A DNA stretch of 64,000 bases from Zhengella mangrovi. Lineage in GTDB: Bacteria; Pseudomonadota; Alphaproteobacteria; Rhizobiales; Rhizobiaceae. A model generated the notes under the pieces. It was not told the origin of the DNA. It ran no database searches and saw nothing but the letters and a program-made list of their open reading frames with translations. The stretch is from positions 1 to 64,000 of the forward strand of contig NZ_PDVP01000003.1 of NCBI RefSeq assembly GCF_002727065.1, read 5' to 3'. The position numbers and the translations under genes are program-made. The first letter of the stretch is position 1; the number at the start of each line of letters is the position of its first letter. This document shows, piece after piece, positions 49,501 to 57,188 of this stretch.

Positions 49501-50210
49501 TTCTGGCGGATATCAGGCTTGTTGGACGAGCGCGCCAGGTCGGCGATCGCCCGGGCATAGGCCTGGAAATAGCGCTCGGCATCTTCGGCGGTGCGCGCGG
49601 CCTCGCCCAGCATGTCATAGGAATAGAGGTAGCCCTTGGCGGACAGGTCGCGTCCGCGCTTCACCGCTTCCGAGATCGTGCGGCCGAGTACGAACTGGTC
49701 GCCCATCTCGCGCATGGCCGCCCCCACCGCGCGGCGGATCACGGGTTCGCCAAGGCGGCGGACCAGCGACAGCAGCGTGCCCTCGATTCCGCGCTCCTCC
49801 TCGTCGTCCAGCACCCGGCCGGTCAGCATCAGCGCCCACGTCGAGGCATTGACCATGACCGAGGAGGAATGGCCCTGGTGCGCGGACCAGTCGTGCGGCG
49901 TGATCTTGTCGCGGATGAGGTCATCGACGGTCTCGGCGTCCGGCACCCGCAGCAGCGCCTCTGCCAGGCACATCAGCGCCACGCCCTCGCCCGTCGACAG
50001 CCCGTATTCGCCGAGGAAGCTTTCCATCATCGTCGGGGCAGAGGACCCGCGAACCGTCTTCACGAGGCCGGCCGCGCTGGCGGAAATCGCGGCACGTTCG
50101 CCGTCCGGCAGGTCGGCCGTTTCGATCAGCCGCATCACGGCGGCGGTTTCGTCGGTCAGCATGTGCGCCCGCATGGCGGCGCGAATGGTGTCGAGATCAG
50201 GCGTGGTCAT
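46590..50210 (-). CDS. putA: Bifunctional proline dehydrogenase / P5C dehydrogenase
   Basis: Oxidises proline to glutamate in two steps. It has 1206 residues. The N-terminal part lacks the ribbon-helix-helix DNA-binding domain of E. coli PutA. The PRODH barrel (about 170-460) has FQRLHGMGE and YLVRRLLENGAN, which contact FAD and proline. The aldehyde dehydrogenase domain has ISPWNFPLAIFTGQ and catalytic Cys in SAGQRCSALRVL. An ALDH-like C-terminal domain (about 1000-1206) completes the type with a capped substrate tunnel. The ATG at 50210 follows GTGGAG. It diverges from an Lrp-family regulator that must take over the control lost with the missing DNA-binding domain. Confidence 0.95.
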   Translation of the reverse strand: MTTPDLDTIRAAMRAHMLTDETAAVMRLIETADLPDGERAAISASAAGLVKTVRGSSAPTMMESFLGEYGLSTGEGVALMCLAEALLRVPDAETVDDLIRDKITPHDWSAHQGHSSSVMVNASTWALMLTGRVLDDEEERGIEGTLLSLVRRLGEPVIRRAVGAAMREMGDQFVLGRTISEAVKRGRDLSAKGYLYSYDMLGEAARTAEDAERYFQAYARAIADLARSSNKPDIRQNPGISVKLSALHPRYEAIKSETMLPDMAARLLTLAQAARDARMGLNIDAEEVDRLDISLDVIERVLADPSLEGWDGFGVVVQAYGPRAPFVLDWLHGLAEKHDRRIMVRLVKGAYWDSEIKRAQVMGLAGYPVFTRKTHTDVSYLACARKLLAMTDRIYPQFATHNAHTAAAILAMAPDRDCFEFQRLHGMGETLHEAIRKGEGTRCRIYAPVGQHSDLLAYLVRRLLENGANSSFVHQIVDEDVPPEEIARDPIAAVLADGAQPNPAIRRPADVFKPDRANSRGRDFTDPLDLSKLEAARAPFMAPYQWQAHPTVPGRPQSGETHAVVNPAVPSDVVGHCRDATSVDVAAAFDQARAAQGEWDGLGARQRAVVLSNAAALYEKHAEEFYALCAREAGKTLADAIAEVREAIDFLHYYAAEAVKTESATKARGVIACISPWNFPLAIFTGQVAAGLVTGNAVLAKPAEQTPLIAARAVALLHQAGVPDRVLHLLPGNGETVGAALTSLAGLNGVCFTGSTEVARIIERQLAKTGAADAMLIAETGGLNAMIVDSTALPEQAVRDAVASAFQSAGQRCSALRVLYVQEDVADKVTTMLTGAMEALSVGDPSDIATDVGPVIDEEARASITAYCEEKAGEGRLVARLDAPADGLFVGPHILRVRGIEEMEREIFGPVLHLATFRAEDLDKVIAAVNGRGYGLTFGLHTRIDDRVQHVVDRIHAGNVYVNRNQIGAIVGSQPFGGEGLSGTGPKAGGPLYLRRFRKVLADGETGSLGGAAVSDLPVPDAEAALQWAGRHDRINHLRKVLRGRAGSAVAAAAGVDQGPVDLPGPTGEGNSLTLAARGLVLCLGPAPEVLLDQVVQALAFGNAVAAIAPGAEEALKPLTGQGLPLAIAEGTATDALLGKAPVDAVALHAGDDDLRRVRRDLAARAGPIVRLIDERLAPSAYVHERALCVDTTAAGGNASLLAAAG

Positions 50211-50316
50211 GGCAGGGCTCCACAATCGGTTTCTCGCAGCTTATCATGAGGGCACAGACCTTTCGGCTTGCCAAGATGCGCATGATAGTCGATACGACCA
50301 AAATAATAACAACTCT

Positions 50317-50332
50317 CAATTCAATTGAACTG
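50317..50332. promoter_or_regulatory. Palindrome in the putA-putR intergenic region
   Basis: TTCAATTGAA (50320-50329) is a perfect 10-bp palindrome, extended to CAATTCAATTGAACTG with one mismatched pair. It lies 8 bp before the putR ATG in AT-rich DNA. This is the type of site an Lrp/AsnC protein binds for autoregulation. Confidence 0.5.
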
Positions 50333-50340
50333 GGTTAGCC

Positions 50341-50793
50341 ATGACCGTGGACCAACTGGACCGTATCGACCGGACCATCCTGAAAATCCTGGCCCGCGAC
50401 GGCCGCATTTCCATGGCGGCGCTCGCCGAGCACGCAGGCCTTTCAAAGACGCCGGTGCAGGCCCGCGTGAAGCGGCTGGAAAACGACGGCTACATCCGCG
50501 GCTACGTCGCGCTTGTCGATGCCGAACGCATGGGCCAGGGCCATATCGCTTTCGTCCAGGTCTCCCTCACCGACACGCGCAGCCATGCGCTGGACGCGTT
50601 CAACCGCGCGGTCCAGAACGTCGCGGAAATCGAGCAATGCCACATGATCGCCGGCAGCTTCGACTATCTCCTCAAGGTCCGCACCACCGATATCGCGGCC
50701 TATCGCCTCGTCCTGGGCGAAAGGATTTCCGCCCTGCCGCATGTGGCCAAGACCTCGACGTTCGTGGCCATGGAAGCGGTGAAGGAGCGATGA
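50341..50793 (+). CDS. putR: Lrp/AsnC-family activator of putA
   Basis: A 150-aa protein. The helix-turn-helix (LDRIDRTILKILARDGRISMAALAEHAGLSKTPVQARVKRLENDGYIRGY) is followed by a RAM/AsnC ligand domain (GHIAFVQVSLTD, IEQCHMIAGSFDYLLKVRTTDIAAY). The divergent arrangement with putA is the one described for rhizobial and Agrobacterium PutR, which activates putA in response to proline. The start codon is fixed by the conserved N-terminus. Confidence 0.9.
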   Translation: MTVDQLDRIDRTILKILARDGRISMAALAEHAGLSKTPVQARVKRLENDGYIRGYVALVDAERMGQGHIAFVQVSLTDTRSHALDAFNRAVQNVAEIEQCHMIAGSFDYLLKVRTTDIAAYRLVLGERISALPHVAKTSTFVAMEAVKER

Positions 50794-50829
50794 TAGCCTG
50801 CGGCCGATGAACTCGGGCAAGGCGAATCC

Positions 50830-51603
50830 ATGACACCAGCAAACCTCGCGGCCGCTGCTGCCGGCGGAATTGCCGTCTACGGGCTGGTCAACGGTGCCCT
50901 CGGCGTTCTTCGACTGACGCCGCCGGTGGTGAAGCTCCTGCCAGGAACCGGAGGCGGTCCAGCCGGCCGGACAGAAACCGTTCTCTTCGCACTGATCAAC
51001 GGCCTGATCGGCCCCAGGACATCCTTCCGGCAGTTTCTCAAGTCCGCGGCGGTGGGCACGGTCCTGTCGACGGCCATCGCGGCCATTGCCTTCATCGCCA
51101 GCCTGCCCTTCTTCCTGACCGCGCTGGGCGCCAGCGGAGGCCTCTGGGCGTTCCTGAGCCGTTTCGTGCTCAGCCAGGCCATCATCGCCTTCGTGGTGAC
51201 CTACCTGTCCTATACCGCGCTCGGCCTCGCTGCAGCACGCATTGCCATGGCGGGTCCGGCAAGGCTTTTCGCCTTCGTCCTGATCGACATGGCGGTCAAG
51301 GCATTGCTGTTTGCCGCCATTTCAGCCGGCATTTACGCCGCCTACGCCCGCCTGGCCGGCAGTTTCGGCGGCTCCTGGCGGACCGCCATCGCCGTCGTGC
51401 CCGACACCATGCTGAGCGCCGCGCATTTCGACAACTTCACCGGCGTCGTGCTCTATGGCGTCCTGGCCAGCGGCTTCCCGCTGTTCCTCGCACTGGGCAT
51501 GCGCGCCGGCGAGCCGGGCGAACCCATGGCCGCCACGTTCAGGCGCATCGCGGCCACGTTCGCCATGCTGGCCGCGACGCTGTCCCTCTTGGCTGCCGGC
51601 TGA
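50830..51603 (+). CDS. Polytopic membrane protein of unknown function
   Basis: A 257-aa protein I do not recognise. It has about six hydrophobic segments: around residues 7-25, 75-105, 118-138, 146-168, 195-220 and 238-255. A short soluble loop (PGTGGGPAGRTETVLF) lies near residue 40. Starts 36 bp after putR and ends 4 bp before the convergent semialdehyde dehydrogenase gene. AAGGCGAATCC before the ATG is a weak ribosome-binding site. Confidence 0.6.
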   Translation: MTPANLAAAAAGGIAVYGLVNGALGVLRLTPPVVKLLPGTGGGPAGRTETVLFALINGLIGPRTSFRQFLKSAAVGTVLSTAIAAIAFIASLPFFLTALGASGGLWAFLSRFVLSQAIIAFVVTYLSYTALGLAAARIAMAGPARLFAFVLIDMAVKALLFAAISAGIYAAYARLAGSFGGSWRTAIAVVPDTMLSAAHFDNFTGVVLYGVLASGFPLFLALGMRAGEPGEPMAATFRRIAATFAMLAATLSLLAAG

Positions 51604-51607
51604 CCGC

Positions 51608-53065
51608 CTAGAGGCCCAGGCCGCCGATGCAGACGTACTTGGTGTCGAGGTAATCCTCGATGCCCTGATGCCCGCCTTCCTTGCCGAGCCCGCTTTCCTT
51701 CAGCCCGCCAAACGGTGCTTCGACCGTGGTGATGATGCCTTCGTTGACACCGACGAGCCCGTATTTCAGCCCTTCCATCACGCGGAAGGCGCGGCCCATG
51801 TCACGCGTGTAGAAATAACAGGCCAGGCCGAAATCCGTGTCGTTGGCCATGGCGACGGCCTCATCCTCGGACGTGAAGCGGTAGACGGGAGCGACGGGGC
51901 CGAAGATTTCCTCCTTCATGAACTTCATCTCGGTGGTCGCATTGGCGATCACCGTCGGGCAGAAGAACGTGCCGCCGAGCGCGTGGCGCTTGCCGCCGGT
52001 CGTCACCTTGCCGCCCTTCGCCTCGGCATCGGCGATGAATTCCTCGACCTTCTCGACCGCGCCCATGTCGATCAGCGGCCCCTGGTTGACGCCCTCGTCC
52101 TGGCCCGGACCGACCTTGAGCTTCTCGGTCGCCGCCGTCAGCTTTTCCACGAACTGGTCGTAGATGCCGTCCTGAACGAAGAACCGGTTGGTGCACACGC
52201 AGGTCTGGCCGGAATTGCGGTACTTGGCGGCAATGGCGCCTTCCACCGCGCGATCGACGTCGGCATCGTCGAAGATCAGGAACGGGGCATTGCCGCCCAG
52301 TTCCATCGACACCTTCTTGACGGTCGAGGCAGCCTGCTTGAGCAGGATCTTGCCGACGTCTGTCGAACCGGTAAACGTGATCTTCTTGATCAGCGGGTTC
52401 TCGCAGATTTCCTGGCCGATCTCGCTCGCAGAACCGGTAACGACGTTCACGACGCCCTTCGGAAAACCGACCTGCTTCGCCAGGACACCCCAGGCGATCC
52501 CCGAATAGGGCGTCTGCGAGGCGGGCTTCACCACCGCCGTGCAACCCGCGGCGAGTGCCGGGCCGATCTTGCGCGCCAGCATGGACGACGGGAAATTCCA
52601 AGGCGTAATGGCACCGATGACGCCCGTCGCCTCCTTGGTTACCAGGATGCGCCGGTCGGCCCATGGCGACGGCACCACGTCACCGTAGACGCGGCGTCCT
52701 TCTTCCGCGTACCAGAGCACGTAGGCGGCCGACATGCCTACCTCGCCCTTGGCCTCGGCAAACGGCTTGCCCTGCTCCATCGTCAGCAGTTCGGCCAGTT
52801 CGTCCTGGTTGTCCATGATCGCGTCATGCAGCTTGCGCAGCAGTTGCGAGCGATGTAGCGCGGAGGTCTTCTTCCACGACTTGAAGGCTTCTTCCGCCGC
52901 CTCGATGGCCCGGCGCGTCTCCGCCTGACCGGCTTTCGGAACACCGCCGATGCGCTGCCCGGTCGCCGGATTGGTCACGTCGATCATCGCGCCGCTGTCG
53001 GCCTGAACCCATGCGCCGCCGATGAAATTGGCTTCCCGCAGGAACGAGTTGGATTTCTGAAGCAT
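51608..53065 (-). CDS. gabD: NAD(P)-dependent succinate-semialdehyde dehydrogenase
   Basis: A 485-aa aldehyde dehydrogenase. ITPWNFPSSMLARKIGPALAAGC, the Glu of MELGGNAPFLIF and catalytic Cys in NSGQTCVCTNRF are intact. Length and the RNSGQTCVCTNR block match GabD, which oxidises succinate semialdehyde to succinate in GABA breakdown; glutarate-semialdehyde dehydrogenases look alike. The ATG at 53065 follows GGGAGA; the longer frame upstream is rejected. No GABA transaminase is next to it. Confidence 0.9.
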   Translation of the reverse strand: MLQKSNSFLREANFIGGAWVQADSGAMIDVTNPATGQRIGGVPKAGQAETRRAIEAAEEAFKSWKKTSALHRSQLLRKLHDAIMDNQDELAELLTMEQGKPFAEAKGEVGMSAAYVLWYAEEGRRVYGDVVPSPWADRRILVTKEATGVIGAITPWNFPSSMLARKIGPALAAGCTAVVKPASQTPYSGIAWGVLAKQVGFPKGVVNVVTGSASEIGQEICENPLIKKITFTGSTDVGKILLKQAASTVKKVSMELGGNAPFLIFDDADVDRAVEGAIAAKYRNSGQTCVCTNRFFVQDGIYDQFVEKLTAATEKLKVGPGQDEGVNQGPLIDMGAVEKVEEFIADAEAKGGKVTTGGKRHALGGTFFCPTVIANATTEMKFMKEEIFGPVAPVYRFTSEDEAVAMANDTDFGLACYFYTRDMGRAFRVMEGLKYGLVGVNEGIITTVEAPFGGLKESGLGKEGGHQGIEDYLDTKYVCIGGLGL

Positions 53066-53219
53066 GATCTGGTCTCCCTGGTACTGAAGGCGGCCTGGAG
53101 GCCGTATGAGAACGAATTCGTATGGCGGCCAACGCATCCGCCGGCCCGATCGATCCTTTTGTGCCCGACCTTGCGGCGAAACCGGGCGCCTATCAAGCAA
53201 GCACGCATACCGCCGGCCA

Positions 53220-54167
53220 CTAGCCGAAGATCCCCAGCACCACGGCGTGCCAGAAAGTCGCCGAAACCAGCGCGACCGCCGTTCCGATCGTCATGGCGCT
53301 CGCCGCCAGCGCCTGGCCGGTGCCGAATCGCGTGGCGATCAGGTAGGAATTGACGCCGGCGGGCAGCGCCGCCGCCATCACCGCCACTTCCGCGACCGGG
53401 CCCGGAAGGCCGGCCGCGAGCGCGAGCCCCAGCGCGACGGACGGCATCAGGAAAAGCTTCAGCCCGGCCAGCACGGCCGCAGCCCTCAGGTTGCCGGCCA
53501 GGCCGTAATCGTTGAGCGACATGCCCATGGCGAAAAGCGCGACCGGGCCGGCCACGCCGGCCAGCGCATCGACCATGCGCGGCAGGGGCGCCGGCAGGTC
53601 AAGCCCGGTAAGCCGCCATGCAAGCCCGGCGACGATGCCGAGAATCAGCGGGTTGGAGAACAGCCGGCGCAGGAAGTCGCGGACCACCTTTGCAAAATCC
53701 ACGCCCGCCCCGTCCCGGTCCGCCCATTCGAACAGGATGATCGAGGCCGACATCATGATCGGCAGGTGGACGGCGATGATCAGCGACAGCGTCTCGAACC
53801 CGGTCTGACCCAGCAGGCTGAGGGTCAGCGGGATGCCGAGCAGCACGAGATTGGAAAAGGCGGACGAAACGCCGGCGACCACGCCGGCCCGCCTGTCGCG
53901 TCCGAACAGGCCGCGAATGGCGCCGTGCCCGGCCGTCCACGTCAGCGCAATGGCCCCGAAATAGACCGCCCAGAGCAGCCACGGCGCCGATCCGCAGAAA
54001 TCGGCGCGCGCCATGGTCCTGAACAGCAGCACGGGGGCCGCAATCGTCACCGCGAAATCCGCCAGGCCATCGCCCGTTCCCTTTTTCAGGATGGCGAAAC
54101 GCGCCGTGAGGTAGCCCAGGCCCACGAGGCCGAAGACAAAGATGATGGTCGCAGCGGAGTCGGTCAT
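53220..54167 (-). CDS. AEC-family (auxin efflux carrier-type) transporter
   Basis: A 315-aa protein with about ten transmembrane segments in two halves, the AEC/MdcF layout. PVLLFRTMA in the first half and the short Asn/Pro-containing break LFSNPLILGIVAGL in the second are typical. Bacterial members move carboxylates such as malate or malonate. The ATG at 54167 has only a weak ribosome-binding site (GCGGGG). It diverges from acpXL. Confidence 0.82.
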   Translation of the reverse strand: MTDSAATIIFVFGLVGLGYLTARFAILKKGTGDGLADFAVTIAAPVLLFRTMARADFCGSAPWLLWAVYFGAIALTWTAGHGAIRGLFGRDRRAGVVAGVSSAFSNLVLLGIPLTLSLLGQTGFETLSLIIAVHLPIMMSASIILFEWADRDGAGVDFAKVVRDFLRRLFSNPLILGIVAGLAWRLTGLDLPAPLPRMVDALAGVAGPVALFAMGMSLNDYGLAGNLRAAAVLAGLKLFLMPSVALGLALAAGLPGPVAEVAVMAAALPAGVNSYLIATRFGTGQALAASAMTIGTAVALVSATFWHAVVLGIFG

Positions 54168-54326
54168 GCCCCGCGAGTATCCCTCGACGGGGGCGCTGGC
54201 AAGCACCGATGCCCGGCGTGTAACGGTCTCCGGGCCGCGTTTTCAGCCTTTGCCCTTTTCCCGGCGCAAAAAACCGTTTAATGCCACGCCTCGAAGAAAT
54301 GAGAATCCATCAAGAGGACTTTTTCC

Positions 54327-54608
54327 GTGTCATCCACTTTCGACAAGGTTGCCGACATCATCGCCGAAACGAGCGAGATCGAGCGCGACACGATCACGCC
54401 GGAAAGCCACACGATCGATGATCTGGGCATCGACAGCCTCGACTTCCTCGACATCGTCTTTGCCATCGACAAGGAATTCGGCATCAAGATTCCGCTCGAA
54501 ACCTGGACCCAGGAAGTCAACGACGGCAAGGTCTCGACCGACGAGTATTTCGTCATGAAGAACCTCTGCGCCAAGATCGATTCCCTGGTGGCCGCCAAGT
54601 CGGCCTGA
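54327..54608 (+). CDS. acpXL: Specialised acyl carrier protein for very-long-chain fatty acids
   Basis: A 93-aa ACP, very close to rhizobial AcpXL throughout ([29 protein letters not shown]). S37 in GIDSLDF carries the phosphopantetheine. It holds the growing 27-hydroxy-C28-type chain that LpxXL transfers to lipid A. It starts at GTG 54327 with AAGAGG upstream. It heads a five-gene unit; the next ATG is 2 bp past its stop. Confidence 0.95.
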   Translation: MSSTFDKVADIIAETSEIERDTITPESHTIDDLGIDSLDFLDIVFAIDKEFGIKIPLETWTQEVNDGKVSTDEYFVMKNLCAKIDSLVAAKSA

Positions 54609-54610
54609 CG

Positions 54611-55780
54611 ATGAGCCCGCGCGACGCCGTCATCACCGGAATCGGCATCGTCTCCTGCCTCGGCGAGGGCGTTGACGCCCATCGCGCTGCCCTCTCGGCA
54701 GGCCCGCAGGCGGCAGTGCTCGAGACCGAAGCCTTCGCGCCCTACACGGTGCATCCGCTGCCCGAGATCGACTGGAGCCAGCAGATCCCGAAGCGGGGCG
54801 ACCAGCGCCAGATGGAAACCTGGCAGCGCATCGGTACCTATGCCGCAGGGCTGGCGCTGGACGATGCCGGCATGAAGGGTGATGAGCAGCTCTGCGCGAC
54901 CATGGACATGATTGTCGCCGCCGGCGGCGGTGAACGCGACGAGGCGGCCGATTCGCTGATCATCGAGGCGGCCGCGGAACGGAACGATCGCGACGTCCTT
55001 CTCAACGAGAAGCTGACGACCGAACTTCGGCCGACCCTGTTCCTGGCGCAATTGTCCAACCTGCTTGCCGGCAACATCTCGATTGTTCACAAGGTGACCG
55101 GTTCGTCGCGCACCTTTATGGGCGAGGAAGGCTCCGGCGTATCGGCCGTGGACACGGCGGTGGCGCGCATTCGCGCCGGCCAGTCCACCCATGCGCTGGT
55201 CGGCGGGTCTTACAATTGCGAACATCCCGACATGCTGCTCGCCTACGAACTGGGCGGTTATCTCCATCACGGCTCCTGGGCGCCGGTCTGGAACCGGGGC
55301 GGCACCGACGGCGGCGGGATCATCCCCGGATCTGGCGGCGCATTCCTGGTGCTTGAATCCCGCGAGCATGCGGAACAGCGCGGCGCCCGCATCTATGCCG
55401 TTCTGGGCGACGTGAAGGCCGACCGCACACGCCGCGACCGAGACGACCTCGCTTCCGCCATCGCAGCCATGGCCCGTGACGCCGCGCCAGGTGCGCGTCT
55501 GGCCATATCCTCGGCATCCGGGGTACCGGACGTGACGGCCGCGGAAGCATCGGCCCTTTCCGGCGTGGCGCTTCGCGCCTTTTCCAGCCTGACCGGCCAC
55601 TTCAAGGAAGCCCAGTTTCCCTTCGCCATCGCCCTGGCGGCCCTGGCAATCGAAGCGGGTATCGCGGTCCTGCCGTTCAGTGATGACGAAGCCGCTGTCG
55701 ACGGCCCGGTCGAGGAAATTCTCGCGACAGCCATTGGCTTCATATCGGGCGAAGGCATGGTTTCGGTCCGGAAAGCCTGA
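54611..55780 (+). CDS. fabF2XL: Ketoacyl synthase-like partner lacking the catalytic Cys (FabF2XL)
   Basis: A 389-aa thiolase-fold protein of the FabF type. Aligning RTFMGEEGSGVSAV with the STACASGATAI of the next gene puts E173 where the catalytic Cys belongs. The first His motif (NAHGTS) is replaced by SSASGVPD. Only the second His, in LTGHFKEA, remains, and its usual Lys is Leu. It cannot be a normal condensing enzyme. The neighbouring FabF1XL is intact, so a heterodimer like the KS-alpha/chain-length-factor pair of type II polyketide synthases is the natural reading, with this subunit helping to set the C28 length. Position second after acpXL identifies it. Confidence 0.85.
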   Translation: MSPRDAVITGIGIVSCLGEGVDAHRAALSAGPQAAVLETEAFAPYTVHPLPEIDWSQQIPKRGDQRQMETWQRIGTYAAGLALDDAGMKGDEQLCATMDMIVAAGGGERDEAADSLIIEAAAERNDRDVLLNEKLTTELRPTLFLAQLSNLLAGNISIVHKVTGSSRTFMGEEGSGVSAVDTAVARIRAGQSTHALVGGSYNCEHPDMLLAYELGGYLHHGSWAPVWNRGGTDGGGIIPGSGGAFLVLESREHAEQRGARIYAVLGDVKADRTRRDRDDLASAIAAMARDAAPGARLAISSASGVPDVTAAEASALSGVALRAFSSLTGHFKEAQFPFAIALAALAIEAGIAVLPFSDDEAAVDGPVEEILATAIGFISGEGMVSVRKA

Positions 55781-55792
55781 GGGGAACGTGCA

Positions 55793-57067
55793 ATGACGAA
55801 ATTCACGGATCATCTCGGTCGTCCGGTCGTTGCCGTGATCGGCATCGGCATCATCACGTCGCTCGGCGTCGGTCGTGACGAGAACTGGCGGGCGCTGGCA
55901 TCGGGCCGCTCCGGCATCAAGGCCATCACGCGGTTTCCGACCAACGATCTCAAGACCCGCATTTCGGGCATGGTAGATTTCCTCGCCTCGTCCAGTGACG
56001 GCCCTGGCCCGCTGACCCACGAGATGGCCGAGACCACGGCCCGGGAAGCCATCGCCCAGGCCGGACTGGCCGAAGACGATTTCGGCGGACCGCTGTTCCT
56101 GGCCGCGCCGCCCGTCGAAACCGAGTGGCGCCATCGCTTCGAACTGGCCGCAGCCGGCGGCACTGGGGGAACCCCGTACCAGCGCATGCTGGCCGCCGCC
56201 CGCGCCGGCAAGCGCCCCGACCTGTTTTCGCGCGCCATGTTCGGCACGGTCGCCGAAAGACTGGCCGACCGTTTCGGCACCCGCGGCCTGCCCGTCACGC
56301 TCTCCACCGCCTGCGCATCCGGTGCCACCGCGATCCAGTGCGGCGTCGAGGCAATCCGCCGTGGCGAGGCCGACCGGGCGCTGGCTATCGGCTCCGACGG
56401 ATCGGCCACCGCCGAAGCCCTGATCCGTTTCTCGCTCCTCTCCGCCCTGTCGATCCAGAACGACGAGCCGGAAAAGGCTTCCAAACCGTTCTCCAGGGAT
56501 CGCGACGGTTTCGTTCTGGCCGAAGGTTCGGCGACGCTGGTGCTGGAATCGCTGGAAAGCGCGTTGGCGCGCGGCGCGAGGGTGCTGGGTATTGTCAGCG
56601 GCTGCGGCGAGAAGGCCGATGATTTCCATCGCACCCGCTCCAAGCCCGACGCTTCGCCGGCCATTGGCGCGGTCCGCGCGGCCCTCGCCGACGCGGGCAT
56701 GGGCGAGCGGCCGGTGGATTACATCAACGCGCACGGCACGTCGACGCCCGAAAACGACAAGATGGAATTCCTGGCCCTGTCCACGGTGTTTGCCGATCGC
56801 ATGGAGTCGATCCCGGTCTCGTCGAACAAGTCGATGATCGGCCACACGCTGTCGGCCGCCGGCGCCATCGAGGCCGCCTTCTCCATCCTGACCATGCAGC
56901 AAGGCTTCCTCCCGCCGACGATCAACTACGACAATCCGGACCCGGCCATACCAGTCGATTGCGTTCCGAATGCCGGGCGCAAGGGCGATGTGGCATCCGT
57001 CCTGTCCAACTCCTTTGGCTTCGGCGGTCAGAACACCTGCCTTGTCATGGCGCGCGAACCGGTCTAG
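55793..57067 (+). CDS. fabF1XL: 3-oxoacyl-ACP synthase of very-long-chain synthesis (FabF1XL)
   Basis: A 424-aa FabF-type condensing enzyme with the full Cys-His-His triad: C174 (STACASG), H314 (NAHGTSTPEND) and H351 (NKSMIGHTLSAAG, Lys346). It adds malonyl units to the AcpXL-bound chain. It probably pairs with the Cys-less FabF2XL just upstream (12 bp gap, AGGGGAACG before the ATG). Confidence 0.93.
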   Translation: MTKFTDHLGRPVVAVIGIGIITSLGVGRDENWRALASGRSGIKAITRFPTNDLKTRISGMVDFLASSSDGPGPLTHEMAETTAREAIAQAGLAEDDFGGPLFLAAPPVETEWRHRFELAAAGGTGGTPYQRMLAAARAGKRPDLFSRAMFGTVAERLADRFGTRGLPVTLSTACASGATAIQCGVEAIRRGEADRALAIGSDGSATAEALIRFSLLSALSIQNDEPEKASKPFSRDRDGFVLAEGSATLVLESLESALARGARVLGIVSGCGEKADDFHRTRSKPDASPAIGAVRAALADAGMGERPVDYINAHGTSTPENDKMEFLALSTVFADRMESIPVSSNKSMIGHTLSAAGAIEAAFSILTMQQGFLPPTINYDNPDPAIPVDCVPNAGRKGDVASVLSNSFGFGGQNTCLVMAREPV

Positions 57068-57188
57068 ACGCCCCTCTCATCGCTGTTTGGACACGGCTGC
57101 CCTTTGCAGGAGGCCGCGGGCCACGCCATGGCCGGGCAGCAAACGGAACTCGCAGCCGCGCCGGCTGCGCCATGCAGGAACGTCACCC

